Shown here one piece after another: positions 1-6,957 of a DNA stretch of 34,263 bases (the first letter of the stretch is position 1; each line of letters starts with the position of its first letter). This stretch comes from a bacterium (GTDB lineage Bacteria > Hydrothermota > Tepidihabitantia > B3-TA06). The position numbers and the translations under genes are program-made. The notes beneath the pieces were generated by a model. It searched no databases. It was not told the DNA's origin and was given only the letters and a program-made list of their open reading frames with translations. Location: NCBI GenBank assembly GCA_012517375.1, contig JAAYVC010000051.1, positions 1 to 34,263 of the forward strand, given 5' to 3'.

Positions 1-887
1 TGGTCGTCCGCAGCCGCGCATTTAAAGATGCCTGAGCCGCCCGACTGGAAGGTCTTGAACCACTTCACGTTTCCGGCATTGTCGTATTTTATGATTATGG
101 CCTGGGTGTTGGCGTTGTCGTACGTTCCGCCTACTACAAAGATGTCGCCTGCGGTATCGACCGCGATGTTTTCAACGTAGGTGTAGGGCTGACCTGTTGT
201 GTAGGTTTCCTTCCAGTCAGGTACCCAGCCTATGTTGGGATCAGCGATAGGGATATTGATAGTCCACGGCGTATTGAGTGATTTCTGGTAGCCGGTGGCG
301 TAGATGCCCCTGGAATCGGCACCGATAGCCTCGCCGATCTCGTTATGGTCTTCATTGAACTGCCAGTCCCAAGTTTTGGCGCCCGTCTCCTTGTTGCGCT
401 CGAGGATGAAGAAGTCCATGCCGCCCGCGCCCGATATGGCGCCAACGGCATAAGCATAAGCGCCTCTCACGACTGCGTCGGTTCCGTATATAGGATCAGA
501 ACTCGTATTATAATCGTTTTCCCAGAGAATGGTCTGGTTCGAGCAGTCCAGTCTCGCCATGTAAAGGGAATAAGGAGTCTCCTTCGAGGACACGACATAG
601 ACCGAGCCTGCGTCCGCGTAAATGCCGCCGTGATTGGCGATATTCGTCCACTGCTTTGTCCACAGGAGCGCGCCCGTCTCCTTGTTGTAGGCCTTGACGA
701 GCGTACCGTTGGTTGGAAGGAAATCGGCTATGTACACGTTCGAGCCGTCAGCGGTCATGTCGTAATCCCATACCATTCCTACATTGTCGCACTGGATGTC
801 CCAGACCTCCTTAATGGGCTGGGCTGAAAGACCTGCACCCACAGCTATCACCCCGAGTAAAATTGAAAGACACTTGAAGAGTTTCAC
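1..887 (-). CDS. Exported beta-propeller-like protein (3' end beyond window)
   Basis: The frame is open from a GTG at 887 to the window edge, so the C-terminus is missing. GTG is chosen because AAGGAG lies just upstream and the first ~22 residues form a signal peptide (KLFKCLSILLGVIAVGAGLSA). The rest has repeated blade-like units with motifs such as VYVVSSKETP, YATGYQKS and IFVVGGTYDN, each roughly 45 residues apart, as in PQQ/SBBP-type propellers. It is clearly a paralogue of the next gene upstream (943-2070): both begin the mature part with VWDxxCDNxG and share FxILERxKxxG. It lies 55 bp after that gene, so the two are probably one transcript. A periplasmic or surface role is inferred. No enzymatic motif is visible. 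Confidence 0.85.
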   Translation of the reverse strand, partial: MKLFKCLSILLGVIAVGAGLSAQPIKEVWDIQCDNVGMVWDYDMTADGSNVYIADFLPTNGTLVKAYNKETGALLWTKQWTNIANHGGIYADAGSVYVVSSKETPYSLYMARLDCSNQTILWENDYNTSSDPIYGTDAVVRGAYAYAVGAISGAGGMDFFILERNKETGAKTWDWQFNEDHNEIGEAIGADSRGIYATGYQKSLNTPWTINIPIADPNIGWVPDWKETYTTGQPYTYVENIAVDTAGDIFVVGGTYDNANTQAIIIKYDNAGNVKWFKTFQSGGSGIFKCAAADD

Positions 888-942
888 GGTTTCTCCTTCG
901 GTTTCAGATTAATAAATTTCCGATTCTAACAGGTCTCGAATA

Positions 943-2070
943 CTAATCAGAGTCCTGGGTATAGAAGTTCTTGAATTTCACGACGCTTGAGCCCGATCCG
1001 GTGCCCATGAGAACGTAGACATCCTCGCCCACTATCGCGAGATCGACCGCATAGCTTTCATAACTCTTCTCGTAACGGTATTGCCAGAGCATCTCTCCGG
1101 ATGTGTTGAACTTGCATACAAGCATGTTAGTCACGCTGTCTTCTTTGTCGTAGCCTAAACCTGCAGCGTACACGTACCCCGAATCGTCGAGCTTGACCGC
1201 AAAAAAACTAGCGCTTGCGGAATCGTACTCGAGCGATTTATACCACTGTTGCATTCCGGCAGAGTTGTATTTCACGATGACGGCTTCGCGAGAACTGGCT
1301 GTATTCGTCTCACCTACCACATAGGAGTTGCCTGATTCATCAGCCGCGATATCGCTCATGTTATCTATATAAGGGCTGTCATACTTCACCCCCCACTGGA
1401 CCGGCCAGCCGGGTTCGTGAGGCTCGATGGGAATCTTCAAAGTCCATCCGTAGTAAAACAACACATGACCTGTAGCGTATATGCTTGTATTATCGGATGT
1501 TATAGAAACAAGCAGCTCCTCTGAACCGTCATCACTCTCGTTTATCCTCCACTGATAGCTGCAGACACCAAGGGTTTTGTCTCTTTCGAGGATGAGGAAA
1601 TCGGTGGCTATCGTCCCCCCTACTTTGCCCGCGGCGTAGACGTAAAGGCCGCGTACGCAAATATCATTTGCCTCAATCCAGCCCGAGGGATCGCCGAAAC
1701 TCGCCACCCACAAGGAATCGCCTGAGGAGACGTCGAGCCTTGCCATCCAGATGCTGTCGGGATTTTCTTTGTTGCCGACCACGTAAAGATAATCTTTATC
1801 CAGCGCAAGTCCACGGCCCGAAATCGAGTCGTTGAGAGGCTTACTCCACAATGGATTGCCGTCGCTATCGTAGGCTCGAATCATCTTCGTGCCCAGGACG
1901 TACACATTGCCGTCATCGGCCGCAAGCGCCTGCGGATAACCGATATTGTCGCAAGCGACATCCCAGACGACCTCAAGGGCTTTATCCCTTTCCTTGGGTA
2001 TGCACGCTAAAGCAACCGATATGAGGAAAGCGGCTCCAGAGAACACCAAAAACCTTGCATTACGATTCAT
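943..2070 (-). CDS. Exported beta-propeller-like protein, possible lipoprotein
   Basis: A 375-residue protein. The N-terminal hydrophobic segment ends in SVALAC at residue 23, a weak lipobox because Ala rather than Leu is at -3. About seven repeated units follow with the pattern GNxYVVGxT / YVYAAGxG, each containing aromatic-rich strands and a 'W' such as LWSKPL or LWQYRY. This matches the SBBP/PQQ-like propeller class of delta- and candidate-phylum bacteria, whose function is unknown. It is the upstream paralogue of the gene at 1-887 and shares VWDVACDNIGY and DFLILERDKT with it. It has its own promoter at 2106-2133. A role in surface binding is inference only. Confidence 0.85.
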   Translation of the reverse strand: MNRNARFLVFSGAAFLISVALACIPKERDKALEVVWDVACDNIGYPQALAADDGNVYVLGTKMIRAYDSDGNPLWSKPLNDSISGRGLALDKDYLYVVGNKENPDSIWMARLDVSSGDSLWVASFGDPSGWIEANDICVRGLYVYAAGKVGGTIATDFLILERDKTLGVCSYQWRINESDDGSEELLVSITSDNTSIYATGHVLFYYGWTLKIPIEPHEPGWPVQWGVKYDSPYIDNMSDIAADESGNSYVVGETNTASSREAVIVKYNSAGMQQWYKSLEYDSASASFFAVKLDDSGYVYAAGLGYDKEDSVTNMLVCKFNTSGEMLWQYRYEKSYESYAVDLAIVGEDVYVLMGTGSGSSVVKFKNFYTQDSD

Positions 2071-2105
2071 GCATTCCTCCGCAATGGTTTCGGTTTTAAA
2101 TTCGA

Positions 2106-2133
2106 ATCATACTTAAAAGAGAAATGGTGTCAA
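2106..2133 (-). promoter_or_regulatory. Promoter for 943-2070
   Basis: On the minus strand TTGACA (2133-2128), 16-bp spacer, TATGAT (2111-2106). It lies about 35 bp upstream of the ATG at 2070. Confidence 0.7.
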
Positions 2134-2254
2134 TTAAAATTGTTTCTTTTGACAAATGATCTACGGTGTAGACTTTACATATAAGCCTGTCTCAGCTTTT
2201 TTGCTTCTGCGAAAGGGGTTCCCTAAAAAACATCCTGTGTTTGTTAGGGTCTAG

Positions 2255-2860
2255 TTAGTTCCCTACTGAGACCCCAAGCCCGAATATGAAGCCGGGATCA
2301 TCAAGGGTTGTAGAGCCAGCCGAGGAACCGATTGCAAGGGGCACACCGATGCCTCCTTCGCCGTAAAGTGAAAACATCTCGCCAAGACGCAGCCTGAGTC
2401 CCAAAACGCTTGAGAACATCGAAATCCCTGCCCAGTTATAGTCGCCGGTAATAGTCTCCGAAGCGCCTGTAAGCGAAAGACGAGCAACACCGTAAGGATA
2501 GAGAACCTTACCCGGGATACCAGCATAAAGCGAAGCCTCTCCTCCGTATATAAGCACACCAAAGGAGGCAAGGGATGCTCCAGCACCAAGGGCAAACCAA
2601 TCCGAAAAACTGTATTTTGTATCGACCTTGAGGCCAAGTCCCCAGGAATGTACGCCTATGTCCAGATTCGGTACTACACCTGCACGAACCCAAAATCCAG
2701 GGATGGCAAAGGGAAAATCACTTATAGTTATTCCTGCAAGACCTATGCCTCCTGCAACCTTGCCCTGCGGGACGACCTGCGGGGTTTGAAGGTGATACAT
2801 TGAACATCCGGTAAAGACAAGCAGGAATAATGTCAGAATCCCGACTGTTTTTTTCAACAT
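2255..2860 (-). CDS. Small outer-membrane-barrel-like lipoprotein
   Basis: 201 residues with a lipoprotein signal: LFLLVFTGC, with the modified Cys near residue 19. The mature part is glycine-rich with alternating hydrophobic strands (GGIGLAG, WGLGLKVDTKYS, ALGAGASLASFG, GEASLYAG), as in small eight-stranded barrels. It is a paralogue of 11246-11875: CSMYHLQTPQVVPQG here matches CAVYHMQAPRTTPEG there, followed by SWGxGxKxDxKY and AxGAGA in both. The start has an upstream AGGAG ('caggagtagag' on the minus strand) and a promoter at 2887-2914. Location in the outer membrane is inferred from lipidation plus strand pattern. No function is known. Confidence 0.85.
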   Translation of the reverse strand: MLKKTVGILTLFLLVFTGCSMYHLQTPQVVPQGKVAGGIGLAGITISDFPFAIPGFWVRAGVVPNLDIGVHSWGLGLKVDTKYSFSDWFALGAGASLASFGVLIYGGEASLYAGIPGKVLYPYGVARLSLTGASETITGDYNWAGISMFSSVLGLRLRLGEMFSLYGEGGIGVPLAIGSSAGSTTLDDPGFIFGLGVSVGN

Positions 2861-2886
2861 CTCTACTCCTGGGTTAGATTTTGAAG

Positions 2887-2914
2887 AGAATAGCGATTAT
2901 CAACTAATTGTCAA
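2887..2914 (-). promoter_or_regulatory. Promoter for 2255-2860
   Basis: Minus strand TTGACA (2914-2909), 16-bp spacer, TATTCT (2892-2887), 26 bp before the ATG. Confidence 0.65.
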
Positions 2915-2928
2915 GGTCAGAAGAAATT

Positions 2929-2959
2929 GCCCCTTCGCCTGCAGGACAAGCGGAGGGGC
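2929..2959. repeat. GC-rich hairpin
   Basis: GCCCCTTCGC (2929-2938) pairs with GCGGAGGGGC (2950-2959), with one G-U type mismatch and an 11-nt loop. It has no T tract. It sits upstream of the -35 box of the 2255-2860 gene. It could be a transcript-end hairpin for minus-strand reading or a mobile palindrome. Confidence 0.5.
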
Positions 2960-3490
2960 GATCACGGAGGAGATTATGCTAATTTCCGATTAAAAGGGCT
3001 CTAAGCAAACCCTTAAGATAATCACCTGTTCTATCCCATCCCCATCTGTTTCTCATCCTTATTCGTTTACTTCGCACTTGAAAACTCCTTTCAACGATCC
3101 TTCAGAGTTCCGCGATGATGGCTTATGGGACATCCTCCTCTAATATATTGTTAGACGCTAAAAACTGAAAAAAGTTACACCAGATATCCTGCAGGTTATC
3201 TGGAGACTTTATAATGGATCGGTATCGCCTTCTTCCCAACGCTATCTAATAGTTCAGACTTCTACACCTTTAGTTCACGAGCTATATGACCCAGAACGTA
3301 ATCCTGAGCTTAGGTTCAGGCCAGTCAATCACTTCGATCTCAATCTTCCATACATTAAGATCGGGTTTCTTCACAATAGCCTCCTGGGTCTAAGACCCTT
3401 GTAAAGGAGTTTATTGATACAGTATACTCACCGAGGCAGGATATGCAATAGCTTAACTGCATTATGGCGATTTCACAGCTAGGTCGAGAC
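2960..3490. other. Long intergenic region with one possible peptide
   Basis: 530 bp without a convincing gene. The only coding-like signal is the 30-residue frame at 3282-3374 described separately. No RNA gene or repeat copy was recognised. The base composition is A+T-rich compared with the flanking genes, which fits decayed sequence. Confidence 0.5.
3282..3374 (-). CDS. Possible 30-residue peptide or gene remnant
   Basis: A GTG codon at 3374 has an excellent AGGAGG five bases upstream (3381-3386 on the minus strand). The frame reads (M)KKPDLNVWKIEIEVIDW, then PEPKLRITFWVI and stops at TAG. The alternating charged/hydrophobic beta-like start looks coding. The abrupt stop suggests either a genuine small protein or the 5' remnant of a longer gene whose body has decayed into 2960-3280. 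No family was recognised. Confidence 0.3.
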   Translation of the reverse strand: MKKPDLNVWKIEIEVIDWPEPKLRITFWVI

Positions 3491-3931
3491 TCATTCGCTT
3501 TGTTCGCGCTTTCTTTTCAAAATCTCTTCTATTCTTTTTGAGTGAATGGAGTACTTTATCTTTCCTCCTCCCTTCATCTCCTCCCAGCTTATCGAATCTC
3601 GAGCAAGAAGGTCTGTGTTCTCACTGTTTAGAATGTCCATCCAGATCAAGACACGTTGGACAGACTGATTGCTCAACGCAAGAATCTCAAGAAGCGTTCT
3701 GTCCTGAATCTCAAAAATAGGCTCAAGCTGACGCCTCAGATTTTCCTTTCCTCCATTAAGAGACCAGTCGGAAAGAATAGTGACAAGAATATCACCGTCC
3801 GTTAACTCTATCCTTTCTTCTGTCTCTCTATGAATCCTGAAACCGAATTCCCTTAAAGCCGCAATCACGTCTCCGGTGGACGGTATGGTTTGTCCCTTAT
3901 CGCCCTCGACCCTCGTGTCAAGAGCGTTCAT
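3491..3931 (-). CDS. HicA-like-fold small protein, copy A
   Basis: 146 residues. Residues ~18-95 read STGDVIAALREFGFRI, then a DGDILVTI strand, then LRRQLEPIF, then VQRVLIWMDIL. That layout (helix, GF turn, DG strand pair, helix ending in IF, last helix with W) is shared with three other genes in this window (4744-5043, 12757-13038, 13039-13332). The first half resembles the alpha-beta-beta start of HicA/YcfA dsRBD-like proteins, but the HicA catalytic His (GSHH motif) is absent and no HicB gene is adjacent. This copy has a unique basic C-terminal tail (KRIEEILKRKREQSE). RBS AAAGGA precedes the ATG. Function unknown; HicA relationship is a pattern-level inference. Confidence 0.7.
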   Translation of the reverse strand: MNALDTRVEGDKGQTIPSTGDVIAALREFGFRIHRETEERIELTDGDILVTILSDWSLNGGKENLRRQLEPIFEIQDRTLLEILALSNQSVQRVLIWMDILNSENTDLLARDSISWEEMKGGGKIKYSIHSKRIEEILKRKREQSE

Positions 3932-4231
3932 TGATAAGTCCTTTAAGGCAGAAGCCTTAGTTATTCCTGTGTTGTGACATCAACCTCTCACGGGGTTCAT
4001 GCACGTCCTCCTCAAGCTGTTCCGATTCTACGAATAAAGACGCAAGCCCGCACCAAGAAGTTACAGCTATGACGACCTCATGATTAAGAAAGAAGCAACC
4101 CGCATGCCATCTCCAAAGTGAGTATTAGTGGATACTATACAGCAACTTACGTGACGAACCGATATCGATGAAGCACGCAAAGATGCAATAAAATTCGCAA
4201 TGCATGCAGGATTCCGCATCTTTGGTATGTA
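3932..4231. other. Intergenic region, no supported gene
   Basis: About 300 bp. There is a short AAGGC-TTCT-GCCTT hairpin just upstream of the 3491-3931 gene (around 3946-3959). A plus-strand stretch near 4163-4240 reads as an amphipathic open frame, but it has no start, no ribosome site, and runs antisense into the next gene, so it is not called. Confidence 0.45.
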
Positions 4232-4630
4232 TCAAGATCTCTTCTTTTTTGAAAGAATGGCAATCAATGCCGCAATAAAAGGTATCACGGTCCCTAGTAT
4301 GATGGGTAAATATTCACGTGAAAATAACTTAGGAAGAGCGGTACCCTTCGTTTGCATGGAATAGAACATTATAATCCCGCCCGTCGCGAGTATTGAAACG
4401 GCGATAATTAGAGGTATGCTGCTTCTCTTCCTTACTGCTCCTGCGTCTTCAAACCCTTGCCGGGAATCATGTGAATCAGCAGGGCTATCCGGTTTTCGCG
4501 GTTCATAAGGCATTTTATATTGGATATTTGCTCCTGGAGCGGACTCTCTTCTGTTCCGGATGATGACTATTATCAAAACAATTACTATAAGCACACCTGT
4601 AGCTATCCCGGCTATTAAAGGAATATTCAT
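4232..4630 (-). CDS. Small membrane protein
   Basis: 132 residues. An N-terminal membrane helix (residues ~3-25, IAGIATGVLIVIVLIIVII) is followed by a ~45-residue Pro/Asp/Ser-rich soluble linker. Two more hydrophobic helices follow (~72-92 and ~108-127), and the protein ends in a positive KKKRS tail. RBS TGGAG lies ~8 bp upstream of the ATG. It is on the same strand as HicA-like copies A and B and lies between them, possibly in one transcript with B. No family recognised. Confidence 0.7.
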   Translation of the reverse strand: MNIPLIAGIATGVLIVIVLIIVIIRNRRESAPGANIQYKMPYEPRKPDSPADSHDSRQGFEDAGAVRKRSSIPLIIAVSILATGGIIMFYSMQTKGTALPKLFSREYLPIILGTVIPFIAALIAILSKKKRS

Positions 4631-4685
4631 CTATACTGTCTCCATTTTAAGATTACATTTACTTTTCACTGAATATTCGATACGC

Positions 4686-4717
4686 ATAAGGCGGAGACCT
4701 TTCGACCTCCGCCTTAT
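4686..4717. repeat. Intergenic stem-loop
   Basis: A perfect 11-bp stem, ATAAGGCGGAG (4686-4696) with CTCCGCCTTAT (4707-4717), and a 10-nt loop. It lies between 4744-5043 and 4232-4630. No T tract follows on either strand, so it may be a factor-dependent end or a processing/attenuation hairpin rather than an intrinsic terminator. Confidence 0.55.
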
Positions 4718-4743
4718 ACAAAAGAAGCCTTCGAGAAAAACGT

Positions 4744-5043
4744 CTAGTGTCCTCCGTTTATTTCTGATGCCCAGAAGGCAACTCGTTTAAGGGTTTCATC
4801 AAAGCGCTCCGAATCCATATCTTCTGTAAGTTCAGACACTTCCAATGCGTAGTAGGAGAAAATCTCATCGAGCTTGTCTTTGAGTTCTGATGCATCCTTG
4901 GTTGTTGTCTGGATTTTCGGCACATTGACCGTGTACGTACCGTCGCTCAATACCGTTGTTATGGGAGTTTCTTCGCCTGCGATGAATCCTATGCTTACAA
5001 GTGCAGCCACTATGTCGCTTGAGGGAGGTATCTTTGTCTTCAT
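4744..5043 (-). CDS. HicA-like-fold small protein, copy B
   Basis: 99 residues, the most compact family member on this strand. It reads PPSSDIVAALVSIGFIAG, then VLSDGTYTVNVPKI, then ELKDKLDEIFSYY and LKRVAFWASEI. The helix-GF turn-strand-'DG...VP'-helix pattern is that of HicA/YcfA-type small alpha/beta proteins, without the catalytic His. It shares the pattern with copies at 3491-3931, 12757-13038 and 13039-13332. The start is well fixed by a perfect GGAGGTGA six bases upstream. No antitoxin-like partner is seen. Function unknown. Confidence 0.75.
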   Translation of the reverse strand: MKTKIPPSSDIVAALVSIGFIAGEETPITTVLSDGTYTVNVPKIQTTTKDASELKDKLDEIFSYYALEVSELTEDMDSERFDETLKRVAFWASEINGGH

Positions 5044-5187
5044 TTTTCACCTCCAAAGTTTGATATCCCATCCTATCCATTTTAGCCGCTCCAATTATTC
5101 AGACGAACCAGAGGCTTAATTTGTTTGCATGTGCAGAGGTCATTCGAAACGCCGCGGGCTCGAACTCATTCATGTATCTTTCTATCC

Positions 5188-5258
5188 GCTAATGGCTCTC
5201 AACACATAGACAGGCCGTTAGCAGTACCATAAAGCCTGCCTTCTTGGAGTGATCGGCC
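5188..5258. repeat. Two hairpins downstream of the TldD-like operon
   Basis: GCTAATGGC (5188-5196) pairs with GCCGTTAGC (5214-5222). A second element at ~5232-5258 (GCCTGCC...GATCGGCCTA) resembles the hairpin at 8845-8870 upstream of the same operon. On the minus strand both follow the stop of 5270-6946 and could end its transcript. Confidence 0.4.
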
Positions 5259-5269
5259 TAACAAAACCT

Positions 5270-6946
5270 CTACATCTCTTCTGGAGCTGCGATAACCGGA
5301 AGTTTCTGATAGCCTTTGTTGCTCTTTCGTATCTCCATCTCTGAAAGAAGGATGCTCGGCGCAACAAAAGAACTCAAGCCGTTCTTCGCAGTCCAGACTC
5401 GGGAATCAGCGCCAAGGGCTATCACCCTGTTAAGGGTAGAAAGAGGAGAGGCCGAAAGCACCTCTATACCTCGCACCGGTTCCTTGCGGCCGTCAGTATA
5501 GAGCTTGTACGCTTCCAGGGGCCTGAATTTGCTCGTAGGCCTTGCTCCTTCTGCTGTTGTAAGAACCATGCCGTCGACGATAACCATGTTGGTTTGCGCA
5601 TCCTCTCCTTCATCCAGCCGTGCCGATGAGATGACAAGACCGTATGGTTTTCCAAGTCTGCGGCACTCGGCAATGAGCGAGTTCTCAAGCGCTCGCTCGC
5701 TCAAAGGAGCAGACGATTCGAGAATAAGGTTTCCTGCTGATACTTTGCCTGAACGGTAGTGTCCGTTTGAGTTCGGAAATTCCTTACTTGGCGAACGCGA
5801 CATGAGCATGTTCTTCAGCACGCCTTGCGAAACGAGGTTCACTCTCTGAGCCGGAACACCCTGATCATCGTAGCGGTAGTAACCGGCAAGAGCCTGTCCT
5901 TCGTATTCACTTATAGTCGGGTCATCATAGATGTTTAAGGAAGGCAGCAATACACGTTCGCCGACTTTCTTTTCAATTCCCTCAGAAGAGTTATTCAGTT
6001 TTCTTTGCGTCATAAAAAGAGGCGCAAGCTCTGATTCGAGATAAACGGAAGAAGCCGAAGCTTTGATGAGTACCGGCCCGGCGTAAGCTTCACACGTAGG
6101 TTTATTCCTGAAATCGGTAAGGGTCTTGGCCATTCTGGTTACTGTCTCGTCCAGGAACCCCGAATCAAGACCGCCGTCAGCCAAGACAAGTCTTTGCTCG
6201 GCGCTTGTCGGCATCCCGTCCTCGGAACGCGTGAAGGCCGAGATAATAACGGCGAATCCCAATTGGCCGTCCTGGATTGCCGACCCCTCGCTTGAAACGA
6301 AGTAGGTGTTCAATCCGTTTGCTTCCAGCGCGACGCTGGAAATCAATATATCCGGATACCGCTTAAAGATGGCTGAAAGGTTTCTTATTCTCTCCTGCCA
6401 TAGGGCTTTATCCGCTGCGAGATTGACTTCGTCTCCGATATAATTTGCCGCATCTTCCCTGCTGAAATCACTGGGCTTGTCTTCGTCGGGATCAAGGGAA
6501 ATCATTCTCGCTTTCTTTGAATAATCTTCGAGCGCTTCCTTGTAATAATAATCCGTGGCAAGCCACAACCGGTGCTTGATGACCGCCGTATCATTATCAA
6601 CAGGAATCTGTCTGTACTTCCAATAATCCTCAGTGCTCATCCAGGAATCATTTCCTGCGTTTGAATTGTCAAGTTTATAGTCGCCAACCCTGAGTTCCAC
6701 ATCCAGGTTTCGCATATGGGACTCATCGGACTTGACAAGTGATCCAAGACTAGCCTGAACGATTACTTTAGATATGTCGCAAATTCGGTAGCTTATAAAA
6801 TAAGGCCTCTGGCTGCCCGCTATTTCGAGGTTTTTCATGGAGCGGTTCAGCTCAGACTGCATGGCATTAATAATCGGAGAAGGCGAAGCGGCCAGAACCA
6901 GCGAGGCGGATGCAAGAAAAACTAGAACTATTCTTGTCTTTTTCAT
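5270..6946 (-). CDS. Exported TldD/PmbA-like protein lacking zinc ligands
   Basis: 558 residues with a cleavable signal peptide (RIVLVFLASASLVLAA). It is a full-length paralogue of the upstream gene: PYFISYR, VGDYKLDN, YDDPTISEYEGQALAGYYRYDDQG, SNGHYR and the C-terminal APSILLSEMEI all align with it. At the metal site the partner has HETYGH; here the aligned residues 304-309 are ESELAP. The late Cys (GFCGAES in the partner) is also gone. In E. coli TldD carries HExxxH and TldE/PmbA does not, and the two form one heterodimeric protease. By analogy this is probably the non-catalytic subunit. RBS AGGAGG fixes the ATG, 11 bp after the partner's stop. Confidence 0.88.
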   Translation of the reverse strand: MKKTRIVLVFLASASLVLAASPSPIINAMQSELNRSMKNLEIAGSQRPYFISYRICDISKVIVQASLGSLVKSDESHMRNLDVELRVGDYKLDNSNAGNDSWMSTEDYWKYRQIPVDNDTAVIKHRLWLATDYYYKEALEDYSKKARMISLDPDEDKPSDFSREDAANYIGDEVNLAADKALWQERIRNLSAIFKRYPDILISSVALEANGLNTYFVSSEGSAIQDGQLGFAVIISAFTRSEDGMPTSAEQRLVLADGGLDSGFLDETVTRMAKTLTDFRNKPTCEAYAGPVLIKASASSVYLESELAPLFMTQRKLNNSSEGIEKKVGERVLLPSLNIYDDPTISEYEGQALAGYYRYDDQGVPAQRVNLVSQGVLKNMLMSRSPSKEFPNSNGHYRSGKVSAGNLILESSAPLSERALENSLIAECRRLGKPYGLVISSARLDEGEDAQTNMVIVDGMVLTTAEGARPTSKFRPLEAYKLYTDGRKEPVRGIEVLSASPLSTLNRVIALGADSRVWTAKNGLSSFVAPSILLSEMEIRKSNKGYQKLPVIAAPEEM

Positions 6947-6957
6947 CTATTCCTCCT

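Noticed and set aside
345-827. 160-codon plus-strand open frame
   Set aside because: It lies opposite the exported propeller gene 1-887, which has a signal peptide, ribosome site and blade repeats. It is an antisense shadow.
4163-4240. Amphipathic plus-strand open stretch
   Set aside because: It has no start codon with a ribosome site and runs antisense into the membrane protein gene 4232-4630.
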